Assembly (NCBI GenBank): GCA_963700195.1
Contig: CAVOWQ010000031.1
Coordinates: forward strand, 1-64,000
Length of the DNA stretch: 64,000 nt
Source of the DNA: AP-15 sp963700195
GTDB taxonomy: Bacteria > Pseudomonadota > Alphaproteobacteria > ATCC43930 > CGMCC-115725
Direction of reading: 5' to 3'
Shown here piece after piece: positions 9,060 to 18,403 of this stretch. Each line of letters opens with the position of its first letter. The first letter of the stretch is position 1. A program made the position numbers and the translations under genes. The notes beneath the pieces are model-generated. The model was given only the letters and a program-made list of their open reading frames with translations. It ran no database searches and had not been told where the DNA came from.

Positions 9060-10716
9060 GTGTCGTCGGTCGAACCCTTGCCAAATCGGAAACTCTACGA
9101 TGCACCGCATCTCGCTCGGAACGCGGCGAATTTTGCGCCGCTGAGCCCCTTGGGGTTCCTGTCGCGCGCCGCCGCGGTATACCCAGACAAGCTCGCCGTC
9201 ATCCATCAAGCCACCCGCCTCACATACCGCGCCTTCTACGAACGCTGCTCGCCGCTTTGCCGACGCGCTGCGCCGGCGCGGGATAACGCGAGGCGATACG
9301 GTGGCCGTCATGGCGCCGAACGTGCCGGCATTGCTCGAGGCGCATTACGGCGTGCCGATGGCCGGCGCGGTCCTCAACGCACTGAACTATCGCCTCGATG
9401 CGCGCTCGATCGCGTTCATCCTGGCGCATGGGCAGGCAAAGCTGCTGATCGCCGACCGGGAATTCGCACCGATCGTAAAGGAGGCGCTGGAGGAGTTGAA
9501 GGCTCCAATGCCGCTCGTCGAAATCGATGACGGCAGCGGCGGCCCATCGCTCGGCGGGACGGAGTACGAGACCTTCCTTGCCGAAGGCGATCCCGCGGCG
9601 GCTTGGTCTGGGCCGCAAGACGAATGGGAACCGATCGCGCTCAACTACACTTCCGGCACGACCGGCAATCCGAAAGGCGTCGTGTATCACCATCGCGGCG
9701 CTTTTCTGAATGCGCTCGGCAATGCGATCTCCTTCGGGCTCGATCGTCGACTCGGTCTATCTGTGGACGTTGCCGATGTTTCACTGCAACGGCTGGACCT
9801 ATACCTGGGCAGTGACGGCAATGGCCGGCACCCATGTCTGTCTGCGCCGGGTCGACCCCGCGGCGATTTTCACCGCGATCGCCGAGCATCGGGTCACCCA
9901 TCTCTGCGGCGCCCCGATCGTGCTGAACATGCTCGTGCATGCGCCGGACGCCGCAAAGCGGCGCTTTGACCATGTCGTCGAGGTCGCGACCGGCGGCGCG
10001 GCCCCGCCCTCGGCAGTGATCGAGGCGATGGAACGGATGGGGTTTCGAGTCACCCACCTCTATGGCTTGACCGAAAGCTATGGTCCCTCGACGCTCTGCG
10101 CCTGGCAGGAGGAATGGGCCGGCCTGCCGTTGTCGGAGCGTGCGGCCCGGATGGCCCGCCAGGGGGTCAATTACCTGACCCTCGAGCGCCAGCGCGTCGT
10201 CGATCCGCAGACGATGGTCGATGTCCCGGCGGATGGCAGCACGCTTGGGCGAACTGGTCTTGCGCAGCAACACGGTGATGAAGGGTTATTTGAAGAACCC
10301 GGCGGCGACCGAGGCGGCGTTCGAGCATGGCTGGTTTCACACCGGCGACCTCGCGGTCCGCCATCCCGACGGATATGTCGAAATCAAGGACCGCTCCAAG
10401 GACATCATCATTTCGGGCGGCGAGAACATCTCCTCGCTCGAAGTCGAGGATGCCCTCTACCGCCATCCCCAGATCATGGAGGCGGCGGTCGTCGCCAGAC
10501 CCGACCCGGTCTGGGGCGAGAGTCCCTGCGCCTTTGTCACGCTCAAACCCGACGCCGGCCCGGCATCGGCCGACGACATCATCGCCTGGTGCCGCGCCAA
10601 CCTCGCGCATTACAAGGTGCCGCGGACGATCGTGTTCGGCCCGTTGCCGAAGACCTCGACCGGCAAGATCCAGAAATTCGAATTGCGCGACCGCGCCAAG
10701 GAGATTGCTGTCGTGA
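9060..10716 (+). CDS. acyl-CoA synthetase (AMP-forming), frame broken by four extra bases
   Basis: This reconstructed ligase of about 550 aa activates a carboxylic acid to its CoA ester. From a GTG at 9060 the pieces read PLSPLGFLSRAAAVYPDK, then VAVMAPNVPALLEAHYG, the P-loop NYTSGTTGNPKGVVYHHRGA, LPMFHCNGWTYTW, YGLTESYGPS, GWFHTGDLAV, SGGENISSLEVE and the catalytic TSTGKIQKFELR. This is the short/branched-chain AcsA/DmdB-like family. Each frame change is cured by removing one base: near 9247, 9736, 10233 and 10705. After the last correction the protein ends ..AKELLS with TGA at 10714-10716, overlapping the SDR start by 4 bp. It is the first gene of a four-gene operon. Confidence 0.85.
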
Positions 10717-11487
10717 CCGGGCTGCCGAGCTTCGACCTCGCGGGCGAGGTGGCGCTCGTGACCGGCGCGTCGAGCGGGATCGGCCGACATCTCGCCGAGC
10801 TCCTCGCCGCCGCGGGGGCCAAGGTGGCGCTCGCCGCACGCCGAGTGGATCGCCTTGCCGAAGCGGCCGGCGAGATTGCAGCGGCCGGCGGCCACGGTCT
10901 TGCCGATCGCCTGTGACGTTACTCGGTCCGACAGCGTCGCCACCACTGTCGCAACCGTCGAAAAGGAGCTCGGGCCGCTGAGCATCCTCGTCAACAATGC
11001 CGGCGTCGTCGTCAGCAAGCCGGTGCTGCAGCATACCGAAGAGGAGTGGGATTACGTCCTCGACACCAACCTCAAGGGCGCCTGGCTGATGGCGCGCGAG
11101 TTCGCCCAACATCTCGTCGAGCGGCAGCGGCCCGGGCGGATCGTCAACATCGCCTCCGTCCTCGGTGAGCGCACCATCGGCAGCGTGCCGAGCTATACCG
11201 CGGCAAAGGCGGGCCTGATCCACTTGACCCGGGTATTGGCGATGGAGCTGGCGCGCTACGGCATTCTCGTCAATGCGATCGCGCCCGGCTATGTCGAGAC
11301 CGATTTCAATCGCGATTTCTTTCGTTCCGAGGCGGGCAAGAGGCTCGAAGCACGCATTCCGCTGCGCCGTATCGGGCAGCCGCAGGATATCGACGGCGCG
11401 ATGCTGCTGCTGGCGTCGCCGGCGGGCGCCTACATGACCGGCGCGGTGATCGCAGTCGATGGCGGGCACGGGGTCGCCGCAATCTGA
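10713..11487 (+). CDS. SDR-family oxidoreductase, one frame break
   Basis: This NAD(P)-dependent short-chain dehydrogenase of about 257 aa is related to FabG/glucose dehydrogenase types. It shows the nucleotide motif TGASSGIG near residue 15, NNAG, the catalytic Ser in IASVLGE, the YTAAK Tyr-Lys pair and the terminal IAVDGGHG. The GTG at 10713 overlaps the acyl-CoA synthetase stop (GTGA). One extra C near 10889 splits the frame (AAAGG | TVLPIACDV). It probably oxidises or reduces a 3-hydroxyacyl/ketoacyl intermediate of the CoA ester made by the preceding ligase, a role inferred from operon context. Confidence 0.87.
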
Positions 11488-12539
11488 GCCGCGCATTCCC
11501 GGCGCAGCGGCCGAGGATCGCCGCGCGGCATTGGCGCGGTTTCTCGCCGCAGCGAGCGGCGCAGACGCAGTCGAGGTTACCGGCTTCGCGCCGCTGCGGG
11601 GCGGCGCAATCCAGGAGAATTGGGCCGTCGACGCGCGGTTTTCCGGCGGTGCATTCGCCGGGGAACAGCGCCTGGTGCTGCGCACCGCCGCACCAACCGG
11701 GGTTGCCGCAAGTCTCGGCCGGCTCGAAGAGTTCGCGGTGCTGAAGGCGGCCTTCGCAGCCGGGGTGACGGTGCCGGAGCCGCTCTGGGCGAGCGACGAC
11801 CCGGAGATAATGGGCAAGCCGTTCTTCACGATGCGGCGGGTCGAGGGGACCGCCGCAGCTCACAGGATCACCCGCGATCCCGCTCTCGATCCGGCGCTCC
11901 CGGCGATCGCCGAGCGGCTCGGCCGCGAGCTCGCCCGGATCCACGCGATCCGGCCGCCGCGCGCCGATCTCGCATTTCTGGCCCCCTATGAAAAGGTCGG
12001 GCCGGCGCACCAGATCGCCGGGTTTCGCGCCTATCTCGACGGTCATCCGACGCCGCGGCCGGTGCTCGAATGGGGCATCCGTTGGCTCGAAACCCATATT
12101 CCGCCGCCGACCGACCCCGTCCTTTGCCATCACGATTTTCGTACCGGCAATTACATGCTGGACGGCACCGAGCTGACCGGGATTCTCGATTGGGAATTTT
12201 CCGGCTGGGGCGATCCGCACGAGGATATCGGCTGGTTTTGCTGCAAAGGGCTGGCGCTTCGCGCGGCTCGACCGCGAAGCCGGCGGCATCGCCGACCGCG
12301 CGCCCTTCTATCAGGGATACGAGAGCGAATTCGGGCGATCAGTCGACCCGCGGCGGGTCTTCTTTTGGGAGGTGCTGGCGAGCATTCGCTGGGCGGTGAT
12401 CGCGCTGCAGCAAAGCGACCGCTATATGATCGGGGGTGAGCGTAATCTCGATCTCGCGCTGACCGGACGGCGTGCGACCGAGTGCGAATTGGAGATCCTG
12501 ATGCTGCTGGACCGTGGTGGAGTGCCGAGTGGTGCGTGA
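11459..12539 (+). CDS. APH-family phosphotransferase, one frame break
   Basis: This aminoglycoside-phosphotransferase-fold kinase of about 359 aa is of the type found beside acyl-CoA dehydrogenases and ligases. The Brenner-type catalytic loop is VLCHHDFRTGNYML (about residue 222) and the metal motif is GILDWEFSGWGDPHEDIGW. The start at 11459 overlaps the SDR end by 29 bp. One extra G near 12250 (KG|WRFARLDREAGG) breaks the frame; the corrected C-terminus ends RGGVPSGA at TGA 12537-12539. The substrate is unknown; phosphorylation of a small molecule or hydroxyacyl-CoA is plausible. Confidence 0.82.
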
Positions 12540-12910
12540 TCTGCCGACCGGACCGGCGCTGCTCGCTCTCGCCCGCGACGTGCTGCTTGAATGAACTGAT
12601 GCCGCTATTGCCGCCGACGGCGCATCTCGAAGCCCGGCTCGTCGCCAACAGCATGGCGATTGCCGAGCGCGAAGCGATCTCGGGCGCCGCCCCGGTGCAG
12701 GGGATCCTTCACGAGCTGGAGGAATTGTACGGCGAAGGGGGTGAGGGCGAGCAAGGGCTTCTGCGCCGCTTCGCGCGCGACCTTCGCGCCGGCGCGTTCG
12801 AAGAAGGTGAACCTCGCGAACGTCACGCGCGCGAGATACTGTGGCGCCTCACTATCGCCAAGCTGCGCGATGCCAATCCGAGGTTTCTGAACGCCAATGG
12901 CTTCAGTTAG
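12532..12910 (+). CDS. DUF6285-type small protein, one frame break
   Basis: This protein of about 125 aa has a helical, charge-rich make-up. It begins with GTG at 12532 (RDLPTGPALLALARDVL) and, after removing one T near 12581, continues NELMPLLPPTAHLEARLVAN, AIAEREAI, and LREFARD-like and LWRLTIAKLRDANPRFL segments. Proteins of this type (DUF6285) habitually follow APH-family phosphotransferases in acyl-CoA operons, which matches the context here. Its function is unknown; it may be an accessory subunit of the phosphotransferase. The frame ends at TAG 12908-12910, 5 bp before ribB. Confidence 0.7.
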
Positions 12911-12915
12911 CCGCG

Positions 12916-14011
12916 GTGGGAGATCAGACCTTGTCGCAGTCCCGTGTTCCGCAAGTGATCGAAGCATTCGCCCGCGGCGATATCGTCGTCGTGACGGACG
13001 ACGACGACCGCGAGAACGAGGGCGACCTGATCCTCGCAGCGGTACACGCGACGCCGGAGAAGATGGCGTTCATCATCCGCCATACCTGCGGTATCGTCTG
13101 CGCGCCATTGACTGCGGAAACCGCGCGGCGCCTGCATCTTGCGCCGATGGTCGCGGACAGCGACGCTATTCACGGCACGGCGTTTACGGTTTCGGTCGAT
13201 TACCGGCACGGCACGACAACCGGGATTTCCGCCGACGACCGCACGGCGACAATCCGCAACCTTGCGAACAACAATGCGGGCCGCTCGGATTTCGTCCGGC
13301 CGGGCCACATCTTCCCGTTGATCGCCAAGGATGGCGGCGTGCTGATGCGTTCGGGCCACACCGAAGCGGCGATCGACCTCTGCCGGCTCGCCGGCATCGA
13401 GCCGGTGGCGGCGATCTGCGAGCTGGTCAATGACGACGGCACCGTGATGCGCGGCCCGCAAGTCCGGAGCTTCGCCAAAAGCCACGGCCTGAGGCGAATA
13501 TCGGTCGCCGATCTGATCGCCTATCGCCAGGCGCGCGAGAAGCTCGTGACCCGCGTGGCCGAATTCACCGTGGCGAGCGAAATCGGCGAGCTCGGCGGTT
13601 ATGCCTATGTGACGCCGTTCGACAAGGTCCACCACTACGCGTTCGTTTACGGAAATATCGGCGACGGCAGCAACATCCCGACGCGGCTGCACCGAGCCAA
13701 CGTCCTCGAAGACGTGTTCGGCGGCGCCAAACCCATCCATGCCGCGCTGAGCCGGTTCAATGCCGCCGGACGAGGGGTTCTCGTCTATCTGCGGGACGGT
13801 ACGTCAGGGGTGCCGGCCTCTCCCGTCGCCGGAGGAGGCGACCGGCTCGGAGCACGAGCGCAATGTCCAGTGGCGCGAGGTGGGACTCGGGGCGCAGATC
13901 CTGCGCGATCTGCGGATTTCATCGATACAGCTGCTGGCGACCCGCTCGCGCACCTATGTCGGGCTCGCCGGCTTCGGCATCGAGATCAGCGCAACCGAGC
14001 CCCTCGAGTAA
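12916..14011 (+). CDS. ribB: 3,4-dihydroxy-2-butanone-4-phosphate synthase with degenerate GTP cyclohydrolase II domain
   Basis: This RibBA-like protein of about 365 aa makes the four-carbon precursor of riboflavin from ribulose 5-phosphate. The RibB domain shows DDDDRENEGDLI (residues 34-45), RHGTTTGISADDR, RPGHIFPL, and SGHTEAAIDLC with the metal-binding His. The C-terminal half has the RibA fold, but the zinc cysteines of the C-x(n)-CDC motif are missing (the region reads RANVLEDVFGGAKPIHAALS), so cyclohydrolase activity is unlikely. One extra G near 13815 breaks the frame (SGVP|PLPSPEE). The start is either GTG 12916 or TTG 12931; the latter is better spaced behind GGGAGA. Confidence 0.88.
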
Positions 14012-14041
14012 GGAGCGGCGCCGGCTTCGACCGGCATCGCG

Positions 14042-14380
14042 TCATACGGCGTCGGGTCCCTGCTCGCCGGTGCGGATCCGGACGGCCTGTTCGACCTGCA
14101 ACACAAAGATCTTGCCGTCGCCGATCTTGTCTGTGCGGGCAGTGTCCTGAATGGCCTGCACCGCTCGTTCGACAATCGCATCGTCGACCACGACCTCGAT
14201 CTTGAGCTTGGGCAGGAAGTCGATCACGTATTCCGCCCCGCGATAGACTTCCGTATGGCCTTTCTGCCGCCCGAAGCCCTTGACCTCGGTGACCGTCATT
14301 CCGGTTATGCCGACCTCGTGCAGCGCGTTCTTCACTTCGTCGAGCTTGAAGGGCTTGATGATCGCTTCGATCTTTTTCAT
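14042..14380 (-). CDS. glnK: nitrogen regulatory protein P-II
   Basis: This 112-aa PII signal protein binds ATP/ADP and 2-oxoglutarate and plugs the AmtB ammonium channel. The T-loop motif YRGAEYVIDFLPK contains the uridylylated Tyr51. MKKIEAIIKPFKLDEVK is the canonical N-terminus, and the B-loop TDKIGDGKIFV and C-terminal VRIRTGEQG are present. It lies 29 bp downstream of amtB on the same strand and is clearly co-transcribed. The order amtB-glnK is reversed from the usual glnK-amtB. The frame is intact and of normal length. Confidence 0.95.
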   Translation of the reverse strand: MKKIEAIIKPFKLDEVKNALHEVGITGMTVTEVKGFGRQKGHTEVYRGAEYVIDFLPKLKIEVVVDDAIVERAVQAIQDTARTDKIGDGKIFVLQVEQAVRIRTGEQGPDAV

Positions 14381-14409
14381 CGTCTAACCTCGCGTTGAGC
14401 TCGACGGGT

Positions 14410-15730
14410 CTACTGGACCGCTTCGCCGTGAAGCGCCAAGTCGAGACCCTCGCGTTCAACTTCGGCGTCGACCCGAAGTCCGACCGTAAGATCGACCAGT
14501 TTGAGCAGGATCAGAGAGACGACGACGTCATAGACGACCGTGACCGTGATCCCGTAGAGCTGCACGAGCACCTGATGCGGATTGCCGTCGATCAGGCCGC
14601 TCTTGCCTTCGCCGCCGACCCATGCGACAGCCAGCACACCGGTCAAGACTGCACCGACCATGCCGCCGATGCCATGCACGCCGAAGGCGTCGAGGCTGTC
14701 GTCGTATCTGAGCGCGTGCTTTAGACCCGTGGTGGACCAATAGCAGATGACGCCGGCCGCAACGCCGATAATCAGGGCGCCGCGCGGGTCGACAAAGCCG
14801 GAGGCCGGGGTGATCGCGACGAGGCCGGCGACTGCGCCCGAGATGATCCCGAGCACGCTCGGCTTTCCCTTGAGCATCCATTCGGCGAACATCCAGGCGA
14901 GAGCCGCCGTCGCGGTCGCGATCTGCGTCACCGCCATCGCCATGCCGGCATTACCGTTGGCTGCCGTTGCGGAGCCGGCGTTAAAACCGAACCAGCCGAC
15001 CCAGAGCAGCGAAGCGCCGATGACGCTGAGCACAAGGTTGTGGGGCGGCATCGGTTCGGTCGCATATCCGCGCCGCCGGCCCATGACCAGAGCCGCCATC
15101 AGGCCGGCAAAACCGGAATTGATGTGCACGACGGTTCCGCCGGCAAAGTCGAGCACGCCCGCATCATTGAGGAACCCGTCCGGTCCCCACACAAAGTGGG
15201 CGATCGGACAATAGACGCACACACTCCACAGCCCGATGAACCACAGCAATGCCGAGAATTTCATGCGATCGGCGAAGGCGCCGCAGATCAGCGCCGGGGT
15301 GATGATCGCAAAGGTCATCTGGAAGCACATATAGACCGATTCGGGAATGGTCTTTGCCAGATCGTTAACCGAGTCGAGGGTCATCCCATACAGCAAGAAC
15401 CGACTCGTGCCGCCCAGGAATGGCGATCCCGGAGTGAATGCGAAACTATAGCCGATGACCATCCACAACACCGTGACGAGGCAGGTCACCGCAAAGCTCT
15501 GCATCACCGTCGCCAGCACGTTCATCTTGCGGACCATGCCGCCGTAAAACAGTGCAAGACCGGGTACGGTCATCATCAGGACGAGCGCCATGGAGGTCAG
15601 CATCCACGCGGTGTCGCCCGAATTCGAGCTTCGGGGCCGCTGGCGCTTGCGCCACAGCCGAGAGCGTTAGCAGCAACAGCATCGACGTGGCCAGCATCAG
15701 TCGTTGCAGGACAAGGTACGCGGATTTCAT
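14410..15730 (-). CDS. amtB: ammonium transporter (AmtB), one frame break
   Basis: This membrane channel of about 440 aa conducts NH3/NH4+. A cleavable signal peptide (hydrophobic MLATSMLLLLTLSAVAQA, residues 13-30) precedes the 11-helix Amt fold: GLALFYGGMVRKMN, CAFADR-like GAFADRMKF, DFAGGTVVHINSG, WVGWFGFNAGS, and the C-terminal DDSLDAFGVHGIGG with the twin-His region. One extra base near 15625 splits the N-terminus (PKL|NSGDTAWML). The ATG at 15730 follows a strong GGAGG; the TTG one codon upstream is ignored. It is followed by glnK in one operon, and a candidate sigma-54 promoter lies about 80 bp upstream. Confidence 0.93.
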
Positions 15731-15807
15731 CAACTTCCTCCAAGAGACCGATCAGCGCGCGGCGAACCGTCTCCTGATCCATGAGCCGGACACGTCGCCG
15801 CTGGGAA

Positions 15808-15822
15808 CCAAGAATCGTGCCA
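15808..15822 (-). promoter_or_regulatory. candidate sigma-54 promoter for amtB-glnK
   Basis: Minus-strand TGGCACGATTCTTGG has a perfect -24 TGGCAC and correct spacing to a -12 element, TTGG, where the consensus is TTGC. It sits about 78 bp upstream of the amtB ATG, as expected for RpoN/NtrC-controlled ammonium uptake. One -12 base deviates, so this is a prediction. Confidence 0.5.
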
Positions 15823-15983
15823 GTCGACTCTGGACCGGCAACTCTCCTATTCGGTGCGTCAAACCAGCTTGCGGCGGTGCGGCGGAAGCAGCGCGGCAGA
15901 AAACTGCCTATGGAAGCTTAAGATTTAGGCAGAATTCATGTTCCAGCGCCCCGTTGGGACTTGCTCGCGATGCAGGCTAAGGC

Positions 15984-17691
15984 TTAACGCGCCAGCAACG
16001 AAACTAGGAGCGCAAGCGCCAGTAGAGCGGCCAACCCCTTGCCACACTTGGAGCGGGGCGCGCTCGTAGAGCGTGCGCGGTCGGCGAATTGCGGTCGGAG
16101 CGCGTGCTGGTCCGGCTTCCATGTCGAATGCGAACTCGGTCATGTCGTGATGGCGCTTCGCAGGATCGACAGCGATCGCGCGTGAAAGCGCCGCCTTGAC
16201 CCAGGCGGGGAGATCGGGCCGCAGCGCGGAAAAGTCCTTCGGCCGGTCCCGGCGCGGCGGACTGGTAGCGTCGGGATTGCCGTAGGGGTATTGCCCCGTG
16301 AACGCGCGAAACATCGTGACGCCGAGCGCATAAATGTCGGTCGCCTCGTTCCCGGCTTCACCTTCGAACATTTCGGGCGCCATATAAGCCTGGGTGCCGG
16401 GAATGTTCTCGGGCGGAAATTCCTCCAGGCCCGGTACGCGAACCACTCCGAGATCGATCAGCTTCAGCGATCCGCCCGCTTCGAGAATGACGTTGTCCGG
16501 CTTGATGTCGCGATGAATGATGCCGGCGCGGTGCAGCGCCGCTGCTGCCCGGGCGAGTGCCACGGCGATATTCCGTCCTTCCTCCAATCCGAGCGCCGGA
16601 CTGCGCGACAGCCGCGTCTCCAGAAGTTCGCCCTGATAAAGCGGCATGACCGTGTAGAGGCAGGTCTGGCGCCCGGGTGGCAGCTCAATGACGCGCCCTA
16701 CCGAGGGATTATGGACCCGAGCACCGACCCAAGCCTCGCGGACGAACGCCGCGCGGTAGGCGTCGACGCTGGCGATTTCGGGCTTGGGGAACTTCAAGGC
16801 AAAGATGCCGCTCTCGACTTCGTCCTCAGCGGCGAAGAGCCGGCTGTATCGGCCCTCGGAGATCAACGCTTTCAGGACAAATCCGTCGATCGTCTCGCCG
16901 CGAAGCGGCGCTGGGATCACGGGCAACTGCAGGATGGCGGCGGTGATGTCGGCCGATCCCCCGGTCGGCAGCGCGATTACATCCAGAACTAGGGCGGTGC
17001 AGTTGTCGGTGCTGCCCGATCGGAGCGCGGTCGCAACCAGCGCAGCGGCGGTATCCCGCGGAGCTGAGCGCTCGCGCAAGATATCGGCAATGGTCTGATC
17101 CGTCAGAAAGCCGTGCACGCCGTCGCTGCACAACAGGAAGCGGTCGTGCAGCGCCATCGGTTGCGAGGCGTAGTCGAGCCGCACATCCGGCTCAACTCCC
17201 AGCGCACGGTTGAGCACGTTCGAGCGACCGGTGCCTTCCTGGCGCACATGGTCTGTGGTGAGGCATGTCAGGCGGTCGCCACTCAACCTATAGGCGCGGG
17301 TATCCCCGACATGCAGCAGGTGGGCGATGCGGCCGCGCAGCACCAGCGCGGTCAATGTGCAACCCATCCCGGCGAGGTTGGGGTCCTGGCGGCCCATCGT
17401 GTTGATCCAACCGCTGAGCGCAGTTACGATCTTCGCGCCGGCTCGTTGCACCTCCATGGTCTCGGGCAGATCGCAAAATCCATCCAGGAAACCGCGCACC
17501 GCAGTCTCGGCCGCGATGCGGCCGCCCTTCGCGCCGCCGATTCCGTCGGCGATCGCCGCTACCACTTCCTGGCGCGGCTCCGGCAACTCAGCGCCGAACA
17601 GCGCGCCGGCGAAATCCTCGTTTTGCTTGCGCGGCCCGGTCTTTGAGGAGAATCCGACGCTTGCCTGTACGCCGATCTCAACCGTCGCCAT
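15984..17691 (-). CDS. fused PP2C phosphatase - Ser/Thr protein kinase with C-terminal membrane anchor
   Basis: This protein of about 568 aa combines opposing activities. Residues 10-240 form a PP2C phosphatase (QNEDF, IADGIGGAKGGRIAAE, HVGDTRAYRL, LCSDGVHGF, GSTDNCTALVL with metal aspartates). Residues 270-530 form an Hanks-type kinase (ALKFPKPE Lys, HRDIKPDNVIL catalytic loop, LIDLGV in place of DFG, GTQAYMAPE activation segment). The uncorrected frame runs on to 15925 without a helix. Removing one G near 16037 instead gives a clean hydrophobic tail, GLAALLALALLVSLLAR, ending at TAA 15984, typical of this family. It is transcribed toward amtB-glnK, suggesting phosphorylation control of nitrogen uptake (inferred). 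Confidence 0.9.
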
Positions 17692-17741
17692 GGCACCGCT
17701 TCCGCCGGGTTGTCGCTACCAGCGGTCGCGTCCTCACGCCG

Positions 17742-18009
17742 TCACCGCGATTTCTCCAGACGGCAACGACCATGTCGAAAATAGCCGCCGGTGCTCGACG
17801 CGACACTTGCGGTAAGATCGCCGGATTTGCGGTCGAGCGTGTAGTTGCCGCCGTCCTTGGGATCGAACCAGGAAATCTCCGGCTCGTGTAATCTCGGCCG
17901 GATTGGAATCGACGGTGGCTTTCCCGTAATCGATCTCAATCTGCCAGGACGTGCCGCTCACCGGATTGATACAGGTGATCGCGGTCTCACGTCTCCTGCG
18001 CGTCACCAT
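17742..18009 (-). CDS. small conserved hypothetical protein, one frame break
   Basis: A protein of about 88 aa is read from two frames joined near 17895: CINPVSGTSWQIEIDYGK, then EPEISWFDPKDGGNYTLDRK and SGDLTASVASSTGGYF with a short charged end. One extra base explains the shift. No enzyme motif is visible; the pattern looks like a small beta-rich domain. It lies 50 bp upstream of the kinase/phosphatase gene on the same strand and probably shares its transcript, so it may be a substrate or accessory protein (inferred). The start (ATG 18009) is uncertain because the first residues, VTRRRRE, look atypical. Confidence 0.55.
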
Positions 18010-18297
18010 TGATCGTCGGAACGGCCAAACCCGCTGCCAAGCCGGCTATCCCTGCCGCTAGAACGCGGTCGTGGAACATGGTTTCGTCCACATCGCCATG
18101 CGCCGATCCATACGCCAAATCCGGGCTTCCGTGCAAAGCAAGCCGCCCATTGGGATCACATATAAATCGGCCGACCGATCATATAAAAACCGACGAATGG
18201 TTTTGCCTAATTTTTATGCAGTCTTGCGTGATTCACTCACCGCGTGCTCCGCGAAAGTGATCCGGTTCGCGGCGGCTTCATGAGGTCGTTACGCGTC

Positions 18298-18313
18298 TGG
18301 CATGGCTTTTGCC
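18298..18313 (+). promoter_or_regulatory. sigma-54 promoter for the second ammonium transporter
   Basis: TGGCATGGCTTTTGCC matches the -24/-12 consensus TGGCAC-N5-TTGC with exact spacing and a single mismatch. It lies 91 bp before the amtB ATG at 18404. RpoN dependence fits ammonium-transport genes. The 18010-18297 stretch upstream is comparatively AT-rich (18150-18230) and may hold activator sites. Confidence 0.65.
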
Positions 18314-18403
18314 TTGACCTCCTTAACTTGTGTCGTTTATTCAACCTCACGTTTGGCACCGGAGGTTGTGCGCTTCTCACGACAGAAAAATAGGGGACAA
18401 ATA

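Noticed and set aside
10221..10916. Apparent fusion of acyl-CoA synthetase C-terminus with SDR N-terminus
   Set aside because: One extra base near 10705 hides the synthetase stop (TGA 10714) that overlaps the SDR GTG start.
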